A stretch of 64,000 bases of DNA from Parendozoicomonas haliclonae (GCF_900174585.1 NZ_FWPT01000012.1:108955-172954), one strand, 5' to 3'. Numbered from the stretch's first letter, positions 1-9,776 are shown. Notes: a model not told the origin generated them from the sequence alone. Translations and numbers: made by a program.

Positions 1-1
1 C

Positions 2-697
2 TATAACGCCCGATCCATGGCGCGTCTGCTATCTTCGGTGCGCGGTTTTTATCAGTGGCTGCTGCGTATGGAGCGGATTTCCGAGAATCCTGCGCTGTTG
101 GTGGAATCTCCAAAGATCGGGCGGGCGTTACCGAAAACCCTGACCGAAGACGATGTTGATCAATTGTTAAATGCTCCTGATGTATTAACCGCTATTGGTA
201 TGCGTGACCGTGCCATGCTGGAGCTGTTGTATGCTTGTGGTCTTCGTGTGTCGGAACTGGTTGGTCTGGAATTATCCCGCGTGAATCTGCGGCAGGGTGT
301 TCTGCGTATTCAGGGGAAGGGCAGCAAAGAGCGACTCGTACCGCTTGGCGAGGATGCCATAGAATGGCTGGAGCGATATTTTAATGAGGCTCGGCCGGAA
401 TTGATGGGAGGCGTCGCCGGGGATGTTTTGTTTCCCGGTCGAGGTGGCCAGTGCATGACCCGCCAGACCTTCTGGCACAGAATTAAAAAATATTCGGTGA
501 TTGCGGGTATCGACAAACCGCTTTCACCTCATGTGTTGCGCCATGCGTTTGCGACACATTTGCTGAATCACGGTGCGGACCTGCGGGTTGTTCAGATGTT
601 GCTTGGGCATAGTGATCTTTCTACGACCCAGATTTATACCCATGTGGCTCAGCACCGATTGCAAAAGTTACATGCCCGGCATCATCCGCGGGCTTAA
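2..697 (+). CDS. xerD: Tyrosine site-specific recombinase XerD (5' end outside window)
   Basis: With XerC, XerD resolves chromosome dimers at dif. The reading frame is open to the left edge and the visible part begins about 70 residues into the family, so the N-terminal core-binding domain is cut by the window and the Met at 17 is internal. The catalytic domain is complete. Counting from that Met, the catalytic set is R77 (GLRVSE), K101 (GKGSKE), H172 and R175 (SPHVLRH), H198 (LLGHSD) and the nucleophile Y207 (IYTHV). The C-terminal HHPRA ending is typical of XerD rather than XerC. dsbC follows 92 bp later, as in Pseudomonas. Confidence 0.96.
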   Translation, partial: YNARSMARLLSSVRGFYQWLLRMERISENPALLVESPKIGRALPKTLTEDDVDQLLNAPDVLTAIGMRDRAMLELLYACGLRVSELVGLELSRVNLRQGVLRIQGKGSKERLVPLGEDAIEWLERYFNEARPELMGGVAGDVLFPGRGGQCMTRQTFWHRIKKYSVIAGIDKPLSPHVLRHAFATHLLNHGADLRVVQMLLGHSDLSTTQIYTHVAQHRLQKLHARHHPRA

Positions 698-789
698 AGA
701 TAACTTTGGTAAATCATCTAGGCTTTGGAATAGCCAACAAGAATTTAAAATTCAGGCGGGCGCAAGCCGGCTGCATATAGAGGTAGGAC

Positions 790-1545
790 ATGCGAAACAA
801 AAATATTCTGGCAGCCATGCTGGTCTCGTTTATGTGTGCTGGGAGCGCTTATGGGGAAACAGAAACTGCCCTCGCTCCAGCCAAGCCAAAAGTGCAGGAT
901 GTGATTCAGAGTGGCTTCTCCAAAGTGAATCCAGGTCTGGTGGTTGAGGCGTTACGTCCCAGCCCGGTTCCGGGTGTTTATCTTGCGCAGATGAAAAGTG
1001 GCGAACTGCTGTACGTGAGTGAAGACGGCAAGCATATCTTCACCGGTGATCTGATGAGCATTGAAGGCGGAAGCCCGGTGAATCTCACCGAAAAGGTGCG
1101 TGGTGAACGTGCTACACAGCAGCTGTCTGCAGTGGATGCCAGAGATATGCTGGTGTTTCCGGCGAAAGGCGAGAAGAAACGGGTGATGTATGTCTTTACG
1201 GATGTCAGCTGTGGCTATTGCCGGAAGCTGCACCAGGAGATCCCGGAGCTGAATGCGAAAGGTGTAGAAGTTCGTTATCTGGCATTCCCCCGTGGTGGTC
1301 AGCGTTCGCCAGCATATTCGGAGATGGTTTCTGCCTGGTGTGCCAAGGATCGCAATCAGGCTTTGACTACGTTGAAGGCCGGTGGATCTATTCCTTCCGC
1401 CACTTGTGATAACCCGGTTATGGACCAGTTCAATCTGGGCGGCGCATTGGGTGTGCGTGGTACGCCGGCCATTTATCTGGATGATGGGCAGTCGATACCA
1501 GGTTACCGTCCAGCGCCAGATCTTTTGGATATGATGGGTCTGTAA
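790..1545 (+). CDS. dsbC: Periplasmic thiol:disulfide isomerase DsbC
   Basis: DsbC corrects wrong disulfides in periplasmic proteins and is kept reduced by DsbD. The 251-residue product has a Sec signal peptide (about residues 1-22, cleavage after AYG), an N-terminal dimerisation domain and a thioredoxin-fold catalytic domain. The active site is C141-GY-C144. The cis-proline loop is T225-P226, and a second structural disulfide is likely between C184 and C206, as in E. coli DsbC. Start ATG 790 is preceded by GAGGTAG. A strong terminator follows the stop, so hom is probably transcribed separately. Confidence 0.96.
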   Translation: MRNKNILAAMLVSFMCAGSAYGETETALAPAKPKVQDVIQSGFSKVNPGLVVEALRPSPVPGVYLAQMKSGELLYVSEDGKHIFTGDLMSIEGGSPVNLTEKVRGERATQQLSAVDARDMLVFPAKGEKKRVMYVFTDVSCGYCRKLHQEIPELNAKGVEVRYLAFPRGGQRSPAYSEMVSAWCAKDRNQALTTLKAGGSIPSATCDNPVMDQFNLGGALGVRGTPAIYLDDGQSIPGYRPAPDLLDMMGL

Positions 1546-1566
1546 AAGGACGATATGATTCGACAG

Positions 1567-1599
1567 AGCCGACTTCTCGAGAGGGGAGTCGGCTTTTTT
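1567..1599 (+). terminator. Rho-independent terminator of dsbC
   Basis: An 8-bp perfect stem (AGCCGACT / AGTCGGCT) is followed by a T run. It lies 22 bp after the dsbC stop. Confidence 0.9.
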
Positions 1600-1749
1600 A
1601 TTGGTTATTTCTGGGGTTGTCTATGAACAAGTGGGTATCGTGTCACCACGGCTGACGATATAATCGATCACCAGTGCCAGTATCTGCAGAGTAAAAATAT
1701 ACAGGGAGATGCTCTGGCAACAAAAACAACTTCACATGAGGGTGTCAGT

Positions 1750-3048
1750 TTGAAACCTGTCAAAGTCGGTGTATGCGGTCTTGGCACAGTTGGCAGCGGG
1801 ACTGTCAATGTTCTGCTCAGAAATGCTGGAATTCTAAAAGCACGAACAGGAAGAGAGATTCAACTGACCCAGATTGGTGCCCGGCGCCCCAATCCCGCCT
1901 GCGATACCACAGGTATTGATGTCACCACGGATATTTTTGAAGTCGCGGCCAACCCGGAAATCGATATCGTGGTTGAGCTGATCGGTGGTTATGACGTGGC
2001 TCTTCAGCTGGTAAAGACTGCCATTGAAAACGGCAAGCACGTGGTGACTGCCAACAAGGCGCTCATCGCCGAGCATGGTAATGAAATTTTTACTCTCGCC
2101 CGTGAAAAGAATGTAATCGTCGCCTATGAGGCCGGTGTGGCCGGTGGCATTCCTGCGATCAAAGCTTTACGTGAAGGTCTGGTTGCCAACCGGATCAGCT
2201 GGCTGGCTGGTATTATTAACGGTACCGGCAACTTCATCTTGACCGAAATGAAAGACCGTGGCAGCCCGTTCGCAGATGTACTGAAGGAGGCGCAGGAGCT
2301 GGGTTATGCCGAGGCAGATCCCACCTTTGATGTTGAAGGCATCGACGCTGCCCATAAGCTGGCGATCCTGGCTGCCAATGCCTTTGGTACCCCGCTGATG
2401 TTCGACAAAACTTACACTGAAGGCATTAGTCGTGTAACTCCGGACGATCTTCGTTATGCCCAGGAGCTGGGGTACCGCATCAAACACCTGGGTATTGCCC
2501 GCCAGCGTGAAGGTGGAGTTGAACTGCGCGTTCATCCAACTCTGATCCCTGAGTCCCATCTGCTGGCCAGCGTTAATGGCGTGATGAACAGCGTACTGGT
2601 GCAGGGCGATGCCGTAGGGCAGACCATGTACTACGGCCCCGGTGCGGGCAGTGAGCCAACGGCTTCAGCTGTTGTGGCTGATATTGCCGATATTGCCCGC
2701 CTGGTTGATGCACCTTCCGCTGCCGTGCCTCCTTTACCTTACAGTGCCGGCACCACGGAAGTGGCGGCTTTACCTATTGGTGATGTGGTAGCCGCCAGCT
2801 ATTTGCGGATGCGGGTTAAAGACCATCCCGGTGTATTGATGCGGGTGACTGAAGCACTGGGGCAGTACGGGATTAATATTGATGCCCTGCTGCAGAAAGA
2901 AAAACGCGAAATTGCTGGTGCGGCAGATATTGTTTTGCTGACCCATGAAATTAAGGAAAGTGTCCTGATGAGTGCCATCCAGGCGATTGAGGCGTTGGAT
3001 GATATCACCGGTAAAGTGGCCCATATACGGGTTGAGCATTTGGACTGA
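1750..3048 (+). CDS. hom: Homoserine dehydrogenase
   Basis: Hom reduces aspartate semialdehyde to homoserine with NAD(P)H, the branch point to threonine and methionine. The 432-residue product has an N-terminal Rossmann nucleotide-binding motif (GLGTVGSGTV, from about residue 10), the central catalytic domain with an NGTGNFILTEM segment, and a C-terminal ACT regulatory domain (about residues 350-430), consistent with feedback control by threonine. The start is TTG at 1750, chosen because the protein then begins MKPVKVGVCGLGTVG like its Pseudomonas relative; GAGGG lies just upstream. A TATAAT at 1659-1664 is a possible -10 element but has no good -35. thrC follows 22 bp later, so the two are probably co-transcribed. 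Confidence 0.95.
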   Translation: MKPVKVGVCGLGTVGSGTVNVLLRNAGILKARTGREIQLTQIGARRPNPACDTTGIDVTTDIFEVAANPEIDIVVELIGGYDVALQLVKTAIENGKHVVTANKALIAEHGNEIFTLAREKNVIVAYEAGVAGGIPAIKALREGLVANRISWLAGIINGTGNFILTEMKDRGSPFADVLKEAQELGYAEADPTFDVEGIDAAHKLAILAANAFGTPLMFDKTYTEGISRVTPDDLRYAQELGYRIKHLGIARQREGGVELRVHPTLIPESHLLASVNGVMNSVLVQGDAVGQTMYYGPGAGSEPTASAVVADIADIARLVDAPSAAVPPLPYSAGTTEVAALPIGDVVAASYLRMRVKDHPGVLMRVTEALGQYGINIDALLQKEKREIAGAADIVLLTHEIKESVLMSAIQAIEALDDITGKVAHIRVEHLD

Positions 3049-3070
3049 GAACAGGGCGGGATTTGAGACA

Positions 3071-4474
3071 ATGAAATATATCAGTACCCGGGGGCAGGCG
3101 CCGGCACTCGGTTTTGAGGATGTGATGTTGACCGGTCTGGCCAGCGATGGTGGCCTTTATGTTCCGGAAAGTCTGCCGCAGTTCTCACCGGAAGACATGC
3201 GCCGTCTGGCTGAACTGGATTACCCGTCGCTGGCGATTGAAATTATTCGTCCGTTTGTTTCTGATTTCTTGAATGAAGAACAGCTGGCCAAGATTGTTAA
3301 TGACACTTATGGCGTCTTTCGTCATAAGGCCGTCGCGCCTCTGATTCAATTGGATAACAACGAGTGGGTGATGGAATTGTTCCATGGCCCGACGCTGGCC
3401 TTTAAGGATTTTGCCCTGCAACTGCTGGGTCGTTTGCTGGATGAGGCGCTGGAGCGCCGTGGTGAGAAGGCAGTTATTCTGGGAGCGACTTCCGGTGATA
3501 CCGGTTCGGCTGCGATAGAAGGCTGTCGGGCCTGTGAGCATGTGGATATTTTTATCATGCATCCGCACAACCGGGTCTCTGAAGTGCAACGTCGGCAGAT
3601 GTCCACGGTGATAGCCGATAATGTTCACAATATTGCTATCGAAGGCACCTTTGATGACTGCCAGGCTCTGGTGAAAGCCAGCTTTGCCGATCAGTCTTTC
3701 CTGGGGGGGGAGCGTCGTCTGGTGGCAGTGAACTCCATCAACTGGGCCCGGATCATGGCGCAGGTGGTTTACTACTTCCATGCCGCACTTTCGCTGGGAG
3801 CACCGGAAAAAGAGGTTTCCTTCTCTGTACCGACCGGCAACTTCGGCGATATCTTTGCCGGTTATATCGCCAAGGGCATGGGGCTGCCGATCAAGCAGCT
3901 GATCGTTGCCACTAACCGCAACGATATCCTGCATCGTTTCTTTGCTGATAACAGCTATGCCAAAGAGCAGCTGATGCCGACGCTGTCACCAAGTATGGAT
4001 ATTATGGTATCCAGCAACTTTGAACGTCTGCTGTTTGATATTCATGATCGGGATGGTGCGCAGCTGAAGGCGCTGATGGATGCCTTCGACCAAAGCGGCA
4101 GTATTTCGGTAGAACCAGAACGGTGGGAAGCGATTCGTTCCCTGTTCAGCAGTGATCGTGCTTCTGATGAAGAAGTGGTTTCCGTGATCAAGCAGGTCTC
4201 GGATGAGTGTGGTGGTTATCTGCTGGATCCGCATACCGCCATTGGTGTGAAAGCGGCCCGCGCCTGTTGGGCTGATCAGTCGACGCCTATGGTGACACTG
4301 GCAACTGCACATCCGGTGAAGTTCCCTGATTCTATTATTCGTGCCGGATTGGAAGAACCGACTCTGCCATTGTGGATGGCTGATCTCCATGAGCGTCCGG
4401 AGAAATATGATGTGCTGGCAGATGATAAGGCTGGACTGCACGGTTATATCCGCAAGATCCTGAATCTGGGCTAA
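3071..4474 (+). CDS. thrC: Threonine synthase
   Basis: ThrC converts O-phosphohomoserine to threonine using pyridoxal phosphate, the last step after hom and ThrB. The 467-residue length matches the enterobacterial/Pseudomonas class. The PLP-binding lysine is K112 in GPTLAFKDFALQ, and the phosphate-cradling loop GATSGDTGSAA is present. The start is ATG 3071. The reading frame extends upstream into hom, but the family start MKYISTRG fits only here. No thrB is seen nearby. A terminator closes the hom-thrC unit. Confidence 0.96.
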   Translation: MKYISTRGQAPALGFEDVMLTGLASDGGLYVPESLPQFSPEDMRRLAELDYPSLAIEIIRPFVSDFLNEEQLAKIVNDTYGVFRHKAVAPLIQLDNNEWVMELFHGPTLAFKDFALQLLGRLLDEALERRGEKAVILGATSGDTGSAAIEGCRACEHVDIFIMHPHNRVSEVQRRQMSTVIADNVHNIAIEGTFDDCQALVKASFADQSFLGGERRLVAVNSINWARIMAQVVYYFHAALSLGAPEKEVSFSVPTGNFGDIFAGYIAKGMGLPIKQLIVATNRNDILHRFFADNSYAKEQLMPTLSPSMDIMVSSNFERLLFDIHDRDGAQLKALMDAFDQSGSISVEPERWEAIRSLFSSDRASDEEVVSVIKQVSDECGGYLLDPHTAIGVKAARACWADQSTPMVTLATAHPVKFPDSIIRAGLEEPTLPLWMADLHERPEKYDVLADDKAGLHGYIRKILNLG

Positions 4475-4493
4475 AAGCTGATATAGCGATTGA

Positions 4494-4521
4494 AAGGCGA
4501 CTCTGACGGGTCGCCTTTTTT
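4494..4521 (+). terminator. Rho-independent terminator of hom-thrC
   Basis: An 8-bp stem (AAGGCGAC / GTCGCCTT) with an 8-nt loop is followed directly by T's, 20 bp after the thrC stop. Confidence 0.9.
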
Positions 4522-4620
4522 GTTTGCCTGCGGTGGTATGCGCAGTAAGATGCGAACCCCGCCTTCCCTTTGAACACTCTTTTCCGGGAGTCGGGTTATT
4601 CTTATCTGAGTGCTCCTCTT

Positions 4621-5073
4621 ATGTCATATACCCTTCGCATCTACCAACAGGAAGACCTGCAGGCTGTTCTGGACTGTTGGGAAGCGTCTTCCCGGTTTGC
4701 ACACACCTTTCTTTCCGATGAGCAGATTGCTGATGAGCGTCAGCAGGTGGCTGACATTTATCTGCCCAATACCGAGAGCTGGGTCGTTGATGTTGATGGC
4801 GTGGTTGTCGGATTTGTGGGCTTGATCGTTCCGGAGGAGAAATCCGTACCGGTTGAGGTGGGTGGCCTGTTTGTGTTGCCGGAATGCCATGGTCTGGGTT
4901 ATGGAAAAGCCCTGCTGAATAAAGCGACAGAGCGTCATGGTGTATTGGAGTTGGAAGTGTTTGAAGTGAACGCCAATGGGCGCGGGTTTTACCTGCACTA
5001 TGGCTTCGAGTTGATTGCACCAGCTGGAGAACGTTACGGTCAGCCTTTGCTGCGTTTGCGCTATACGCCCTGA
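4621..5073 (+). CDS. GNAT-family N-acetyltransferase
   Basis: This is a 150-residue single-domain GNAT enzyme of the YjaB/YiaC-like type, which acetylates amino groups from acetyl-CoA; the substrate cannot be told. The N-terminal pattern with FAHTFLSDEQI is typical of this subgroup. The acetyl-CoA pyrophosphate-binding motif A is LFVLPECHGLGYGKALL, and the C-terminal part has NANGRGFYLHYGFE. Start ATG 4621 fits the usual family length; the frame remains open about 50 bases upstream without a better start. It sits alone between the thrC terminator and recJ. Confidence 0.85.
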   Translation: MSYTLRIYQQEDLQAVLDCWEASSRFAHTFLSDEQIADERQQVADIYLPNTESWVVDVDGVVVGFVGLIVPEEKSVPVEVGGLFVLPECHGLGYGKALLNKATERHGVLELEVFEVNANGRGFYLHYGFELIAPAGERYGQPLLRLRYTP

Positions 5074-5154
5074 CAATCCTATCGCTGTTAGCGAGATGAA
5101 TCCTGTGATCCCGTGTTAGGATTACCGGAAATCTTTTTGGAGCTCGCCCGGTCC

Positions 5155-6897
5155 ATGACGGTCACCATTGTCAGACGCGAAGTGACAGATGCCGCTTCCG
5201 CTGAACTGCCCCCAAACCTGACACCCCTAATCCAGCGAATCTATCTTGCCCGTGGTATCAGTCATGCCCGTGAGCTGGAGCGTACTCTCCCGTATCTGGA
5301 GAGTAACCAGTCGATCAAAGATATTGATAAAGCGGCGGTGCTGCTGGCAGATGCGATCGAGCAGCAGCAACGTATTTTGATTGTTGGGGACTTTGATGCC
5401 GATGGTGCGACCAGCTCAGCTCTTGGCGTACTGGCTCTCAGGGCTATGGGCGCGGCCTTTGTTGATTTTCTGGTACCTAACCGGTTTGAATATGGCTATG
5501 GTCTGTCTCCGGCGATTGTGGATGTGGCTAAACACCAGCGTCCGGATTTACTGGTGACTGTGGATAACGGTATCTCCAGCATTGACGGTGTGCAGGCGGC
5601 GAAAGAGGCCGGAATGAAGGTGTTGGTGACCGATCATCACCTGGCCGGTGAAGTGTTGCCTGATGCTGATGCTATCGTGAACCCGAATCAGCCTGGCTGC
5701 CCGTTCCCTGGTAAGAATACCGCCGGTGTTGGGGTGATCTTCTATGTGCTGTGCGCGGTTAGGGCAGAGCTGGAGAAGCGGGGTTGGTTTACTGACCCGC
5801 ACCATCCACGCCGCAAGCCGAATATGGCCTCCTTCCTCGATATTGTTGCTTTGGGCACCGTTGCCGATGTTGTCGGGCTGGACAGCAATAACCGGATTCT
5901 GGTGCACCAGGGGTTAAATCGTATTCGTGCAGGTGCGGCGCGACCAGGAATTCTGGCGTTGGCGGAAGTGGCCAAGCGAGATCCTTCCCGATTGGTGGCT
6001 TCTGATCTTGGTTTTGCCCTGGCACCACGGTTGAACGCCGCTGGTCGTCTGGATGATATGTCCCTCGGTATTGAGTTGTTGATCACTGAGGATCCGATGC
6101 ATGCCCGTTATCTGGCCAGCCAGCTGGACAGCCTCAACCGGGAGCGTCGTGAGATTGAAGGCAGCATGAAGGAGGAAGCTCTGCGTGATCTGGCCAAACT
6201 GGAGCTGGATGAAGCGCAGGAGCTGCCGTGGGGTGTTTGTCTGTATCAGGATGACTGGCATCAGGGTGTGATTGGTATTCTGGCCTCCCGGGTCAAAGAA
6301 AAGATTCACCGGCCGGTGATTGCCTTTGCTCCCGGTGATGAAGGTCAAATCAAAGGTTCAGCCCGTTCCATTCCCGGCTTTCATATCCGTGATGCTTTGG
6401 AAGCTATTTCAACCCGTTATCCGGGTCTGGTTATTAAGTTTGGCGGCCATGCAATGGCGGCAGGCCTGACTATCAATGAGCAGGATTACCCGCAGTTTTC
6501 CGATGCCTTTGATCAGGAGGCCCGGCGACTGCTGACGTCTGAACAGTTGGAGTCCTGTCTGGTGACGGATGGTGAATTAACGCCGTTTGAACTGAGTCTG
6601 GATACAGCTGAGCAGTTACGGGAAGCCGGTCCCTGGGGGCAGAACTTCCCCGAACCGTTGTTTGACGGCATCTTTGAGTTGCAGGACCAGCGCCTTGTCG
6701 GCGGTCATCATCTGAAAATGGTGTTGGTGCCGGAAGGCGGCTCAGACTGGATTGATGCGATCTGGTTCAATATTGATACCCGGCAGTGGCCTGATACTTC
6801 AATCAAAAAGGTGCGGGTTGTTTATAAACTGGATATTAATGAGTTCCGGGGCCGCCGCAGTGTGCAGTTGATGGTGGAGCATGTTGAGCCGGTTTGA
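5155..6897 (+). CDS. recJ: Single-stranded-DNA-specific 5'-3' exonuclease RecJ
   Basis: RecJ degrades single-stranded DNA 5' to 3' in RecF-pathway recombination, mismatch repair and base-excision repair. The DHH-family metal-binding motifs are visible: DFDADGATSS (D79, D81, D83), D137 in VDNGISS, and D160-H161-H162 in VTDHH. The DHHA1 motif GGHAMAAG follows, then a C-terminal OB-like domain. ATG 5155 gives 580 residues, close to E. coli RecJ (577). A GTG at 5113 would add 14 residues and cannot be excluded. The gene converges with the small transporter at 6913. Confidence 0.95.
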   Translation: MTVTIVRREVTDAASAELPPNLTPLIQRIYLARGISHARELERTLPYLESNQSIKDIDKAAVLLADAIEQQQRILIVGDFDADGATSSALGVLALRAMGAAFVDFLVPNRFEYGYGLSPAIVDVAKHQRPDLLVTVDNGISSIDGVQAAKEAGMKVLVTDHHLAGEVLPDADAIVNPNQPGCPFPGKNTAGVGVIFYVLCAVRAELEKRGWFTDPHHPRRKPNMASFLDIVALGTVADVVGLDSNNRILVHQGLNRIRAGAARPGILALAEVAKRDPSRLVASDLGFALAPRLNAAGRLDDMSLGIELLITEDPMHARYLASQLDSLNRERREIEGSMKEEALRDLAKLELDEAQELPWGVCLYQDDWHQGVIGILASRVKEKIHRPVIAFAPGDEGQIKGSARSIPGFHIRDALEAISTRYPGLVIKFGGHAMAAGLTINEQDYPQFSDAFDQEARRLLTSEQLESCLVTDGELTPFELSLDTAEQLREAGPWGQNFPEPLFDGIFELQDQRLVGGHHLKMVLVPEGGSDWIDAIWFNIDTRQWPDTSIKKVRVVYKLDINEFRGRRSVQLMVEHVEPV

Positions 6898-6912
6898 TCC
6901 GGAATGAAGCCC

Positions 6913-7230
6913 TTACCATGTTCCGCCGGTATGCATGTAAATACCGGCGACCATGGTGAGGTACATAAAGAAGCCAAGACCATTGCCTACCCAGATGGTC
7001 GGGTTACGGTGATAGAAACCGTAAATTGTCCACAGGCAGGCAATCAGCGAATACATGACCCAGGTGGTCAGTGACAGCCCGACCGCATGGTGACTCTGGG
7101 AGCCATAGAGCTTAAGAATCTGGGGTATGGTTGCCAGCGGGCTGACGACTCCCATAACCAGCATCACCGGTTCAAGGGCCTTACCCAGAGCTTCAAGCCA
7201 GCCATGTGCGTTTGCAGGTTTATTGTTCAA
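6913..7230 (-). CDS. SemiSWEET-type PQ-loop membrane transporter
   Basis: The product is a 105-residue membrane protein with three predicted helices (roughly residues 20-42, 50-72 and 80-100). The PQ motif (PLATIPQ, P36-Q37) at the end of helix 1 and the second-helix segment GLSLTTWVMYSLIACLW are characteristic of bacterial SemiSWEET sugar transporters, which work as homodimers. Substrate is not predictable from sequence. It lies only 12 bp downstream of the J-domain protein gene on the same strand, so the two may be co-transcribed, though no functional link is evident. Confidence 0.8.
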   Translation of the reverse strand: MNNKPANAHGWLEALGKALEPVMLVMGVVSPLATIPQILKLYGSQSHHAVGLSLTTWVMYSLIACLWTIYGFYHRNPTIWVGNGLGFFMYLTMVAGIYMHTGGTW

Positions 7231-7242
7231 GACGGGGGATGA

Positions 7243-8445
7243 CTACTTTTTCGATTTGGTTTGAGAAAAGTAGTTCTTTAAAACATCGTTGTGTTTGTTG
7301 AGGGTTTTAAAGTCTTCTTCGTTTCCCTTTTTTGACTTGTCCGGATGGTACTTCTTGGCAAGCCTGCGATAACGCTTTTTCACTTCGGGTTCTGATGCGG
7401 TTTGTTTGAGGCCAAAAAAGTCGAAGGCCTGTTGAATTTTGTTCAGAGATTCCTCTGGGGTTGTGTTTGCTGCCTTCCTTCTCTTTCGTCTGCTGTATTG
7501 GGGCTGAGGGATGGAGCATTTCTTCCAGTAATAAAACGGACGGCTCTCATACTCTCTGTTGTATTCTTCACTCTTTTGAAGAGCTTCATTAGCTTGTTCT
7601 TCCAGGGCTGTCAGCTTCTCGCTGAATGCGTCTTTGGCCGCTTTTGCCGGCGCCAGAGGTGTTTCAAAATCAATGAAATCAACCGTAGTCCGTCGATTGG
7701 TGATCGGCGTCAGGGTGTTCTCTATCATGGAGCTTGCGAGCGTAATGCGCCGGTCATCTTCACGGGTACCGGTCTCTGCTTTTATCTGGTTGCCCAGATC
7801 GCCTACCTGCTGACGCATTGCGATAAGGCGCTCTGTATCCTCATCTCGCAGCCGGTAAAGGGTGAGGTGGGTTTCATGGCGAAGACTTCTGCACTGGTAG
7901 TCCAGGTGTTGTTTCTGCTTGTCATATTCACGTTCCAGACTACCCCTTAAGAGGTGAATCTCCTTCAGGATTCTCAGTGCTCGTGTTTCCTTTATGGGGC
8001 CAATGGGATAGTCAGTCATCTCGTTGTCCAGAGTCTCAATCGCTGTCAGCTGTTGGCTGTAGACCGGGGCAAGATTTTGCACTGTGGTTTTGGCCTCACT
8101 CAAAAGATCTTCATATTTCTTTTTTTGAGTGCTCAGGGTGGCTTGCCACTTCGCTTCCATTTCATCCCCAAGTGTCTGAATCTCCTGTGGAGAGGGAATG
8201 CGGCGCAGAGGGCTCGTCTCTGACCGAGAGGGTTGTTGTGGCGAAATCCGGCGCTGCTTGTTGGTGTGATGATCCGGATGATTGGTGGAGGCGCTGGGTG
8301 TGAACCTTGCACCGGGCTCGTGAGCGACCAGCTGGGTATTCTTATGGTTGAACCGGGCACTGGAGGTTCTTTTTCTGGTATCCAGTGTCACCTTTTGGAG
8401 GCGTAACTGGAGTGTCTTCCTCAGAAGAGATTCTGAACAGTCCAT
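7243..8445 (-). CDS. Coiled-coil protein with C-terminal J domain
   Basis: This protein of about 400 residues is unlike DnaJ, CbpA or DjlA. The first 90 residues are polar and low in complexity. A long charged, probably coiled-coil region follows (about 90-300), then a basic stretch (SRRKRRKAA) and a J domain at the extreme C-terminus. The J domain has YRRLAKKYHPDKSKKG with the HPD triad at about 367-369, the Hsp70-stimulating signature. No glycine/phenylalanine region, zinc finger, signal peptide or membrane helix is seen. The start is probably ATG 8445, which has GAGG six bases upstream; ATG 8457 would add four residues. The Hsp70 partner and function are unknown, and no dnaK is nearby. Confidence 0.75.
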   Translation of the reverse strand: MDCSESLLRKTLQLRLQKVTLDTRKRTSSARFNHKNTQLVAHEPGARFTPSASTNHPDHHTNKQRRISPQQPSRSETSPLRRIPSPQEIQTLGDEMEAKWQATLSTQKKKYEDLLSEAKTTVQNLAPVYSQQLTAIETLDNEMTDYPIGPIKETRALRILKEIHLLRGSLEREYDKQKQHLDYQCRSLRHETHLTLYRLRDEDTERLIAMRQQVGDLGNQIKAETGTREDDRRITLASSMIENTLTPITNRRTTVDFIDFETPLAPAKAAKDAFSEKLTALEEQANEALQKSEEYNREYESRPFYYWKKCSIPQPQYSRRKRRKAANTTPEESLNKIQQAFDFFGLKQTASEPEVKKRYRRLAKKYHPDKSKKGNEEDFKTLNKHNDVLKNYFSQTKSKK

Positions 8446-8680
8446 CGTCAACCTCATAAGTCTCAGTCAAATCATTATTTTGAGTAGACTTGATTAGCTC
8501 GGTTCACTTTGGCAATCGCTTGGTTGGTATGGATAACGCTCTGGTTGGCAGGTCTAAACCTGTCGATGTGGTAATAACCGGCGAGATTCGTTGCCAGCGG
8601 CGGGATAGGCTATTTTGTAACGACTCCCAATCTGTTAGATTTGCGCCCTTGAATTTTAAATTTGTCTTCTGGAAGTAGAG

Positions 8681-9776
8681 ATGGAAATTAATCCAATCCT
8701 GAACGATATCAAGGATATGACAGAACGTACTGACGTTCTTAGGGGGTATCTTTGACTATGCCGGCAAGAAAGACCGGCTGATCGAAGTTGAGCGGGAGCT
8801 TGAAGACCCCGCAATCTGGAATGAACCTGAGAATGCCCAGGCTTTGGGACGTGAGCGTTCCCAGCTGGAAGCGGTAGTGTCTACGATCGACACTATGGAC
8901 CAGGGCCTTGCGGATGCCCGCGAGCTGCTGGATATGTCCGTCGAAGACGACGACGAAGACGGCGTGCAGGGTGTTGTCGAAGAACTGGACGCACTACGTG
9001 AGCAGCTGGAGAAGTTGGAATTCCGTCGTATGTTCTCCGGCGAGATGGATCCGAACAACGCTTATCTGGATATCCAGGCTGGTTCCGGTGGTACCGAGGC
9101 TCAGGACTGGGCCAACATGATGCTGCGCATGTACCTGCGCTGGGGCGAAGACAAAGGCTTCAAGTGCGAGATCATCGAAGCTTCTGCCGGTGAAGTTGCA
9201 GGCATCAAATCTGCCACCGTTCAGTTTACCGGTGAGTATGCCTTTGGCTGGCTGCGTACGGAAACTGGCGTTCACCGTCTGGTACGTAAGTCGCCGTTCG
9301 ACTCCGGCGGCCGTCGTCACACCTCTTTCTCATCCGTATTTGTGTCTCCGGAAATTGACGACAATATCGAGATCGAGATCAATCCGGCCGACCTGCGCAT
9401 CGACACCTACCGTTCCTCCGGTGCCGGTGGTCAGCACGTTAACACCACCGACTCCGCCGTGCGTATTACCCACGTGCCGTCTGGTATCGTGGTAGCGTGT
9501 CAGAACCAGCGTTCCCAGCATCAGAACAAAGACAAAGCCATGCAGCAGCTGAAAGCGAAGTTGTATGAGCAGGAGATGATGAAGCGCTCTGCGGATGCTC
9601 AGGCTCTGGAAGACACCAAGTCTGACATCGGCTGGGGCAGCCAGATTCGCTCCTACGTGCTGGATAATTCCCGTATCAAAGACCTGCGTACCGGGGTAGA
9701 AACCCGTAATACCCAGGCGGTACTGGATGGCGATCTGGATCGCTTTATCGAAGCCAGTCTCAAGAAAGGGCTTTAG
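8681..9776 (+). CDS. prfB: Peptide chain release factor RF2 (programmed +1 frameshift)
   Basis: RF2 terminates translation at UGA and UAA. The gene is read in two frames: 8681-8752 encodes 24 residues ending ...RGYL before an in-frame TGA (8753-8755), and after a +1 shift 8754-9776 encodes the remaining 340, giving 364 residues (E. coli RF2 has 365). The stop-codon-recognition tripeptide is S204-P205-F206. The peptidyl-transferase motif G249-G250-Q251 lies in [10 protein letters not shown]. lysS follows 122 bp downstream, the conserved prfB-lysS pairing. Confidence 0.97.
8741..8756 (+). promoter_or_regulatory. RF2 autoregulatory +1 frameshift site
   Basis: AGGGGG acts as an internal Shine-Dalgarno sequence, followed by TAT and the slippery CTT TGA C. 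When RF2 is scarce the ribosome pauses at UGA and slips from CUU to UUU, restoring the RF2 frame. The arrangement matches the E. coli prfB site. Confidence 0.96.
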
